Below, one piece after another: positions 6,913 through 11,421 of a DNA stretch of 11,421 bases; position 1 is the first letter of the stretch, and each line of letters opens with the position of its first letter. This stretch comes from JANXVV01 sp038230975 (GTDB lineage: Bacteria > Planctomycetota > Phycisphaerae > Tepidisphaerales > Tepidisphaeraceae): assembly GCA_038230975.1 (NCBI GenBank), contig JBBRMF010000168.1:1-11421 (forward strand), given 5' to 3'. Both the position numbers and the translations under genes were made by a program. The notes below the pieces were generated by a model. It was not told the origin of the DNA and searched no databases. It was given only the letters and a program-made list of their open reading frames with translations.

Positions 6913-8081
6913 TGTTGGGATGCCAGGATTTTTGCGGCTACTACGACTGGACATTCGATCACGTTCGTCGCACGTTCGGCCAAGACGCCGTCCACGAGCT
7001 ATGGGCGCAGGCGATCGGTGGTGAGTCGCAACGTCACTACGTCGAAGCCGGCCATCGCGCCGGGCTCAGAGGTCTCTATGAGGCATGGACGGCCACGGGT
7101 GAGGACGAAAAGTGCGACTGGACTTTCACGCTCGACGAACAAAAAAATGTTCTGCGCTGGGATATGCGCCAGTGCCCGAGCAAGGGCTTTCTGCTCCAGA
7201 ATGACCTCAATCAGGACGAAGACTATTGCGACCATTGCATGGGTTGGGAAGGCCCGATGCTTCAATCCATTGGCATCGAGATCGCCGGACATGAACACAA
7301 TCACAGCGGCCAATGCTGGGGCGAATTACGCATCATGGATAAACCGTACGAGTCGCTCGATCTGCCGGTGGATATTCGCAAGGATCCCCGGTGGCAGAAC
7401 GGATACCTTGATCGTTTTGCAAATCACGTCAAGTTGCCGTTACTGGAAACCGCTTCTCGGTCGGCCGATGTGTGCGACGTACTTCGTGACTGGTTTACCG
7501 ATGCAGATCAGTTGCTGGTATTAGGTCGAGGGCCGAGCGCCATTGAAAAATGGGCGGGATCTCAGCCACATGAGCGCGTCATCGTTACCGCTCCGACCTA
7601 CTCCGCGCGCGACGTCTTCAAAGGGGAGCCTACGGCCGTGCTGATCAGCAGCCCTCCGGATGACCCGCTTGTCGCCGGGGTCGCATCCCGATTCAACCAA
7701 ACTCCGCCAGAACTCCGGCCACTGTTGATGTACGCTTATCTCCCGTCGATTCCGCCTTTCGACTTTTCCCGTTTTGATCTTCCTCGACCGGTTCCGATTC
7801 TTCCACTGCTGATCAGGCGGGGGTTGTATCGGCATGAACCTAACGGACCATTTCCGACAACCGGCGTCTTCTCGCTTCTATTGGCGGTCGCGCTCGGCAA
7901 GCCGGTCGCGGTCGCGGGAATAGACCTCTACCGCCATTCCAGTGGACGAACCTATGCCGATGGCAGCGAGCCCGCTTCTGCCGATTGGCCACCCTACCAC
8001 AGCCTTGAATGCGATCTTCGATACCTCCGCCTCGCCTCCCAGATGGCTGGGATAAATCTTAGGTTTCCACCCCAGGAATGA
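6912..8081 (+). CDS. Two-domain protein: cysteine-rich module plus GT42 (Cst-II)-like glycosyltransferase domain
   Basis: The 389-residue protein has two parts. Residues 1-140 repeat the plan of the preceding gene: QCP (Cys88), DYCDHCMGW (104-112; Cys106, Cys109) and SGQCWGEL (132-139; Cys135). Residues about 198-389 resemble GT42 sialyltransferases such as Campylobacter Cst-II: a nucleotide-loop-like LVLGRGPSAIE (202-212), TTGVFSLLLAVALGKPVAVAGIDLY (core TTGVF at 316-320, GIDLY at 336-340), GRTYADG (345-351) and YHSLECDLRYLRLA (362-375). From memory of Cst-II, Tyr340, Tyr348 and His363 fall on its leaving-group tyrosines and catalytic His, whereas its active-site Arg and CMP-contacting Asn are not obvious. 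No membrane segment is seen. The start overlaps the previous stop by one base. Known GT42 enzymes build surface glycans, so its place in a sugar catabolic operon is unexplained. An MptE/DUF115-type relative is the main alternative. Confidence 0.78.
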   Translation: MLGCQDFCGYYDWTFDHVRRTFGQDAVHELWAQAIGGESQRHYVEAGHRAGLRGLYEAWTATGEDEKCDWTFTLDEQKNVLRWDMRQCPSKGFLLQNDLNQDEDYCDHCMGWEGPMLQSIGIEIAGHEHNHSGQCWGELRIMDKPYESLDLPVDIRKDPRWQNGYLDRFANHVKLPLLETASRSADVCDVLRDWFTDADQLLVLGRGPSAIEKWAGSQPHERVIVTAPTYSARDVFKGEPTAVLISSPPDDPLVAGVASRFNQTPPELRPLLMYAYLPSIPPFDFSRFDLPRPVPILPLLIRRGLYRHEPNGPFPTTGVFSLLLAVALGKPVAVAGIDLYRHSSGRTYADGSEPASADWPPYHSLECDLRYLRLASQMAGINLRFPPQE

Positions 8082-8159
8082 TCCTGCTTGCCGCAGCATC
8101 TGATCGGTGTTCGATCGACGGCAATGAATCAATTCGAAATTTCGTCAAAAAGATCCAAA

Positions 8160-9263
8160 ATGTCACTTATCTGCCGATGGGGAATCCTGGGTACTGCCAG
8201 CATTGCACGCAAAAACTGGAAAGCGATTCGCAATGCCGGGAACGCCGCTCTCATTGCCGTGGCAAGTCGTGATCTTGACCGAGCGCAACAATTTATCGAC
8301 GAATGTCAGGCTTCCGCTCCGCATTTACAAGTGCCGACGCCCTATGGCGGGTATCAGAAGTTGATAGATCGGCCGGATATTGACGCCATCTACATTCCTC
8401 TTCCAACAGGGACTCGGCTAGAGTGGGTCATTCGCGCCGCTGAAGCAGGAAAACACGTACTCTGTGAGAAACCTTGCGGTCGAACCAGTGCCGAAGTCCG
8501 CGCCATGCTTGACGTGTGTCGAGCCAATCACGTTCAGTTTATGGATGGGACGATGTTTATGCATGGCCAGAGGCTGTTGCGCTTGAAGCAGGCTCTGGAT
8601 GAGCAGCGACTGATCGGCAATGTGGTTCGGGTCACAAGCCAGTTTAGTTTTAGAGGCTCCGATGAATTCTTCGCTGACAATATTCGAATCAGCGAGAGTC
8701 TTGAACCGCATGGATGCCTCGGTGATCTGGGCTGGTATAACATTCGTTTTGCGCTGTGTGTGATGAACGGGCAACTACCCGACGTTGTCATCGGTCGAGC
8801 ATTGGCTCGTCATGCACGAGCCGACGGCAGCGGTGCCGTGCCGGTGAGCTTCTCGGGGGAACTCTTGTATCCAGGGGGAGTCAGCGCGTCATTTTACTGC
8901 TCCTTCCTGGCTGAGAATCAGCAATGGGCGGTCGTCAGCGGTACACAGGGTTACTTACATCTGTCGGATTTCGTTCTGCCGTTCTTTGATAGCGAAACGT
9001 CATTTGATGTGGATGCACCCTTGTATAGGGTCAGTGGTTGCGATTTCAATATGGAGCGCCACTCCCAACGCTTTGCGGTTCAAGAATACAGTAATGGCAT
9101 GCCGAACTCACAGGAGGCCAACATGATCCGGAAGTTCTCAGACATCGTCATTTCCGGGCGCCTCGAACCAAAATGGAGCGAGCTGGCGGTAAATACTCAG
9201 TTAGTTCTCGACGCATGCATTCGATCGGCGTCCAAAGACGGGAGTCCCGAACAACTTGCTTGA
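8160..9263 (+). CDS. Gfo/Idh/MocA-family NAD(P)-dependent oxidoreductase
   Basis: The 367-residue protein opens with a Rossmann dinucleotide loop, RWGILGTASIARKNW (6-20). It continues with VASRD (34-38), IPLPTGTRLEWVIRAAEAGK (79-98) and the family's catalytic-lysine block HVLCEKP (99-105, Lys104). A C-terminal alpha/beta substrate domain follows, with HGCLGDLGWYNIRFAL (184-199). Members oxidise or reduce sugars, inositols, amino sugars or dihydrodiols with NAD(P). It is the last gene of the rightward operon, 78 bases after the fusion gene. The frame also offers TTG 8088 and ATG 8124. ATG 8160 is preferred because it puts the Rossmann motif six residues in, as is common, but no start has a strong ribosome site and 8124 is possible. 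The substrate is unknown. Inosose- or hexosamine-type chemistry fits the neighbours. Confidence 0.9.
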   Translation: MSLICRWGILGTASIARKNWKAIRNAGNAALIAVASRDLDRAQQFIDECQASAPHLQVPTPYGGYQKLIDRPDIDAIYIPLPTGTRLEWVIRAAEAGKHVLCEKPCGRTSAEVRAMLDVCRANHVQFMDGTMFMHGQRLLRLKQALDEQRLIGNVVRVTSQFSFRGSDEFFADNIRISESLEPHGCLGDLGWYNIRFALCVMNGQLPDVVIGRALARHARADGSGAVPVSFSGELLYPGGVSASFYCSFLAENQQWAVVSGTQGYLHLSDFVLPFFDSETSFDVDAPLYRVSGCDFNMERHSQRFAVQEYSNGMPNSQEANMIRKFSDIVISGRLEPKWSELAVNTQLVLDACIRSASKDGSPEQLA

Positions 9264-9273
9264 CCAATTGGTC
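9262..9273. repeat. Perfect 12-bp palindrome at the operon's 3' end
   Basis: GACCAATTGGTC overlaps the stop codon of the oxidoreductase gene. It could be a protein site or chance. Nothing else ties it to a function. Confidence 0.4.
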
Positions 9274-9284
9274 CACTCAGAAAG

Positions 9285-9332
9285 TCAACCAAGTTTCGCT
9301 TGCGGAATCACGCTTCGACCTCGATTGGTTGA
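9285..9332. repeat. Inverted repeat downstream of the rightward operon
   Basis: TCAACCAA (9285-9292) and TTGGTTGA (9325-9332) are perfect reverse complements separated by 32 bases. They could form a transcript stem or be an operator. The right arm lies within ATTGGTTGATT (9324-9334), which also occurs at 3641-3651 in the divergent promoter region. Confidence 0.45.
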
Positions 9333-9345
9333 TTGACAAATAAGC

Positions 9346-9373
9346 AGGTATCACCTGGCCCTGCATGATACCT
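9346..9373. repeat. Hairpin-forming inverted repeat
   Basis: AGGTATCA (9346-9353) and TGATACCT (9366-9373) make a perfect 8-bp stem with a 12-base loop. No T tract follows, so it is not a classical intrinsic terminator. It may stabilise the 3' end of the operon transcript. Confidence 0.5.
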
Positions 9374-9412
9374 TACGGCGCTCAATTCCCCGCGATTTTC
9401 CCACGTCAATAT

Positions 9413-9421
9413 CCCCCCCCC
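9413..9421. repeat. Run of nine C
   Basis: Nine consecutive C residues lie in the non-coding gap. Such a run is prone to length error in sequencing or slippage in the cell. It falls outside any gene and changes no frame. Confidence 0.85.
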
Positions 9422-9430
9422 GCGACACTA

Positions 9431-9451
9431 CTCGGCTGGCGAGGGGTTTTT
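9431..9451 (+). terminator. Possible intrinsic terminator
   Basis: CTCG-GCTGG-CGAG forms a short hairpin followed by GGG and TTTTT (9447-9451). The GGG could extend the stem by pairing with the C run at 9413-9421, leaving an internal loop. It lies between the rightward operon and the planctomycete small genes. The stem is short, so the call is tentative. Confidence 0.4.
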
Positions 9452-9507
9452 GAACGAAGTGCGGGTCAAAATGAACCATACTTCTTTCAGCGCGGTAAGA
9501 TCAGACG

Positions 9508-9711
9508 GTGACTGGATATCAACGAGATTTAATTCTGACCGTTTTGGCGGTGATCGCGACGCTTACGCTTGGCGCTGCGATTCTGATGACTGAACGCGCA
9601 AGAGCCAAGAATAGGGAAGCTGGAAAATGCGACCCCTGTGGTTATGACCTCCGCGCGACCCCCAACAGATGCCCTGAATGCGGAAACATTCCCCAGAAGG
9701 TGGAGACGTGA
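9508..9711 (+). CDS. Small membrane-anchored zinc-ribbon protein of planctomycete type
   Basis: The 67-residue protein has one membrane segment (residues about 8-27, LILTVLAVIATLTLGAAILM), then a short basic stretch (RARAKNR). A zinc ribbon closes it: CDPCGYDLRATPNRCPECG (41-59), with four cysteines in two CxxC pairs. The CGYDLRAT...RCPECG motif is a very common small module in planctomycete genomes, and its function is not known to me. An in-frame stop at 9496 leaves GTG 9508 as the only reasonable start. No good ribosome site is visible. The last four bases overlap the next gene (GTGA), so the two are probably translated together. It probably sits in the inner membrane with the ribbon in the cytoplasm. 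Confidence 0.75.
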   Translation: MTGYQRDLILTVLAVIATLTLGAAILMTERARAKNREAGKCDPCGYDLRATPNRCPECGNIPQKVET

Positions 9712-10028
9712 AACGACTGCGGATCATTTTCAACGGGCTGACGGTGCTATCACTCTTGCTTTGTGTGGCGACGATTGTGACGTGGACGTTGGGCTGCTTG
9801 CACATGAGACTTCTAATCCTTGATGAAACACGCAGGCTGGCGATTATATTCAGTAGTGACGAAATGGCGATTCAAAAATACGAGTGGATCGACAATCAGG
9901 GTAGAACTCGTGGCGGGGACATGTTTCCGCGACGCCATCAAGCAGGGCGACTCGCAACCAGACGCAGCGGCTGGTGTATAACGAGGTGTGCGAAATGGCC
10001 TTCCATGCAAATTGCTGAGATTGGATAG
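9708..10028 (+). CDS. Short membrane protein of a planctomycete family, C-terminal half probably degenerate
   Basis: Starting at the GTG that overlaps the previous stop (GTGA), the 107-residue product begins KRLRIIFNGLTVLSLLLCVATIVTW (core LTVLSLLLCVAT at 11-22), a membrane segment typical of a small planctomycete protein family often found next to the CGYDLRAT protein. Relatives I recall are longer, with a soluble domain. The part up to about residue 74 (through DNQGRTRGGD) reads like a normal protein. The remainder is rich in Arg, Trp and Cys and looks like an out-of-frame reading, suggesting a frameshift or decay near 9920. Neither alternative plus frame restores a long, clearly related tail. 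It may be a pseudogene or a short real protein. Function is unknown. Confidence 0.5.
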   Translation: MKRLRIIFNGLTVLSLLLCVATIVTWTLGCLHMRLLILDETRRLAIIFSSDEMAIQKYEWIDNQGRTRGGDMFPRRHQAGRLATRRSGWCITRCAKWPSMQIAEIG

Positions 10029-10076
10029 GCAACGATTTCGGAACTCGCGCTTCCGTTGGCGCGGTTACGCAGGTCC

Positions 10077-10082
10077 GAGGAG
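10077..10082 (+). promoter_or_regulatory. Ribosome binding site of the haem-domain gene
   Basis: GAGGAG lies four bases before ATG 10087. It is the only strong ribosome site ahead of this frame and supports 10087 over the later ATGs at 10129 and 10147, although the spacing is short. Confidence 0.5.
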
Positions 10083-10086
10083 AAAA

Positions 10087-11421
10087 ATGGATTTGCCATG
10101 CTCGTCGTCCCCAAACCTTGGGACATCTATGCCGTCTTGGAATCGAATGTCATATCCGTTGGAACAGGGCAGGGGTATTGTCAAATGCGCTTTCATTGCG
10201 GTCCTGACATTCTTTAACAATTTCAGTTTACGCGCAGCGGAAAGCGCACCGCTGACATTTGAACACGACGTTCGCCCGATCCTGAAGACACACTGTACTC
10301 ATTGCCATGGCGAAGAAGAGAAGCCCAAAGGCGGTGTCGATCTGCGGCTTCGCCGATTTATGGATAAAGAGCTCGACGACGGAACGCAGGTGGTTATTTC
10401 CGGGAAGCCAGAAGCCAGTGAACTGGTACGCGTCATCCGCGAAGGCGAGATGCCTAAGAAAGGCAAGAAGGTGTCGCCGAGGGAATTGGCGGTGATCGAG
10501 CGTTGGGTTGCTCAGGGCGCGAAGGCTGCTACCGCTGAGCCCGAAACACTTGCGCCAGGGCCGATCATCACTGACGCAGACCGTGACTTCTGGTCGTTCA
10601 AAGCAATCAAACGTCCTTCGCCGCCCGTTGTTGCTAACACGTCCAGGGCGCGCACGGCGATCGACCTGTTCATCCTTGCCAAGTTTCGGGAGAAGCAACT
10701 TGATTTTGCGCCAGATGCGGAAAAGCGCACGCTCATACGCCGCGTAACATTCGATCTGACTGGGCTGCCACCTACACCGGAGCAAGTCGAAGCATTCGTG
10801 GCGGACAACTCATCCGAAGCGTACGAGAAGATCATTGATCGACTCCTTGGCTCCGCGGCGTACGGAGAGCATTGGGCGCGGCATTGGCTCGACGGGGTGG
10901 GTTACGCGGATTCCAATGGATTCGCCGAGGCCGACTCCGTTCGGCCTCAAGCATGGCGGTATCGAGACTATGTCATCCGGTCCATCAACGAGGACAAGCC
11001 GTGGACGCAGTTTATTCAGGAACAGCTTGCCGGCGATGAGATTGCCGGAGTGACGCACGATGACACGCAGGCGGCGCTTCAAGACCCAGGGCGGCGCGAT
11101 CAACTTATCGCGACAGGATTTCTGCGCATGGCACCGGACGGGACCGGCGACGAAGTGCCCGACGAAAAGCTGGCGCGCAATCAGGTGATCGCCGAGCAAA
11201 TCAAAGTTGTCTCTTCGTCCCTCCTTGGATTGACCGTCGGCTGTGCGCAGTGCCACGATCACCGGTACGATCCGATTTCACACGCGGATTACTATCGAAT
11301 GCGCGCGATCTTCGAACCGGCGTTCGATTGTCAGGATTGGCGAAAGCCGGCACAGCGGCTTTATTCGCTTTACACAATGGATGAACGCCAACGGTCCGAT
11401 GAGATCGAGAAACGGGCCGAG
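10087..11421 (+). CDS. Planctomycete PSCyt1-DUF1549 protein, N-terminal part (cut by window edge)
   Basis: The frame is open for 445 codons to the window end. A hydrophobic export segment (about residues 34-47, AFIAVLTFFNNFSL) is followed by a haem-c module: FEHDVRPILKTHCTHCHG (58-75; CTHCH at 70-74), EKPKGGVDLR and the later methionine in REGEMPKKG. From about residue 191 the DUF1549 block begins: AIDLFILAKF, RRVTFDLTGLPPTP, AYGEHWARHWLD and GCAQCHDHRYDP (385-396; a second CxxCH at 386-390), then the expected ADYYRM. In planctomycetes these large exported proteins usually continue into DUF1553 and are often paired with a DUF1501 protein. A role in periplasmic or surface polysaccharide breakdown has been suggested, but none is proven. 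ATG 10087 has the ribosome site. ATG 10147 would give a more typical signal peptide. It is probably unrelated to the operon upstream. Confidence 0.92.
   Translation, partial: MDLPCSSSPNLGTSMPSWNRMSYPLEQGRGIVKCAFIAVLTFFNNFSLRAAESAPLTFEHDVRPILKTHCTHCHGEEEKPKGGVDLRLRRFMDKELDDGTQVVISGKPEASELVRVIREGEMPKKGKKVSPRELAVIERWVAQGAKAATAEPETLAPGPIITDADRDFWSFKAIKRPSPPVVANTSRARTAIDLFILAKFREKQLDFAPDAEKRTLIRRVTFDLTGLPPTPEQVEAFVADNSSEAYEKIIDRLLGSAAYGEHWARHWLDGVGYADSNGFAEADSVRPQAWRYRDYVIRSINEDKPWTQFIQEQLAGDEIAGVTHDDTQAALQDPGRRDQLIATGFLRMAPDGTGDEVPDEKLARNQVIAEQIKVVSSSLLGLTVGCAQCHDHRYDPISHADYYRMRAIFEPAFDCQDWRKPAQRLYSLYTMDERQRSDEIEKRAE

Noticed and set aside
9333..9338. TTGACA as a promoter -35 for the zinc-ribbon gene
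   Set aside because: No acceptable -10 lies 15-19 bases downstream, so a promoter could not be supported.
9471..9595. Short plus-strand frame from ATG 9471 overlapping the zinc-ribbon gene
   Set aside because: About 40 codons with no motif, overlapping in another frame a gene that has clear zinc-ribbon and membrane features.
10228..10785. Minus-strand open frame of 185 codons
   Set aside because: It is antisense to the haem-domain/DUF1549 gene, whose plus-frame motifs are unmistakable. The minus product shows no recognisable domain.
1..11421. CRISPR array, tRNA, insertion sequence or phage module
   Set aside because: No regularly spaced direct repeats, tRNA-like cloverleaf, transposase, integrase or phage gene was seen on either strand by inspection.

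Overview
The window most likely comes from a planctomycete (Planctomycetota). The right end carries the start of a gene with a C-type haem domain followed by a DUF1549-like block, an architecture typical of that phylum. Just before it sit two small genes of kinds common in planctomycetes: a membrane-anchored zinc ribbon with the CGYDLRAT motif, and a short protein with an LTVLSLLLCVAT-like membrane segment. No rRNA, tRNA, CRISPR array, transposase or phage gene was seen.

The first 9.3 kb form one divergent locus. Leftward from about position 3660 runs an operon of four tightly coupled genes: a DeoR-family repressor, a NagA-like amidohydrolase, a NagB-like sugar-phosphate deaminase/isomerase, and a class III PLP aminotransferase cut by the window edge. 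Rightward runs a second operon: a neutral-ceramidase-like metal hydrolase without a signal peptide, an FGGY carbohydrate kinase, a small cysteine-rich protein, a larger protein joining a second copy of that cysteine-rich module to a GT42 (Cst-II)-like glycosyltransferase domain, and a Gfo/Idh/MocA oxidoreductase. Start and stop codons overlap by one base at several junctions. The 84-bp gap between the operons holds two promoter-like elements facing opposite ways and sharing the same AT-rich core.

The gene set reads as a cytoplasmic, DeoR-controlled pathway for an N-acylated amino sugar or amino cyclitol: de-acylation (NagA-like and/or ceramidase-like protein), phosphorylation (FGGY kinase), deamination/isomerisation (NagB-like protein), transamination and NAD-dependent oxidation. 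It is not a copy of the classical nag operon. The kinase is of a different family, the NagB-like protein lacks one of the usual catalytic acids, and the cysteine-rich and GT42-like proteins have no place in known hexosamine catabolism. The true substrate cannot be told from sequence alone.

Positions 9264-9507 hold only inverted repeats, a run of nine C, and a terminator-like hairpin that separates the operon from the planctomycete-type genes on the right.
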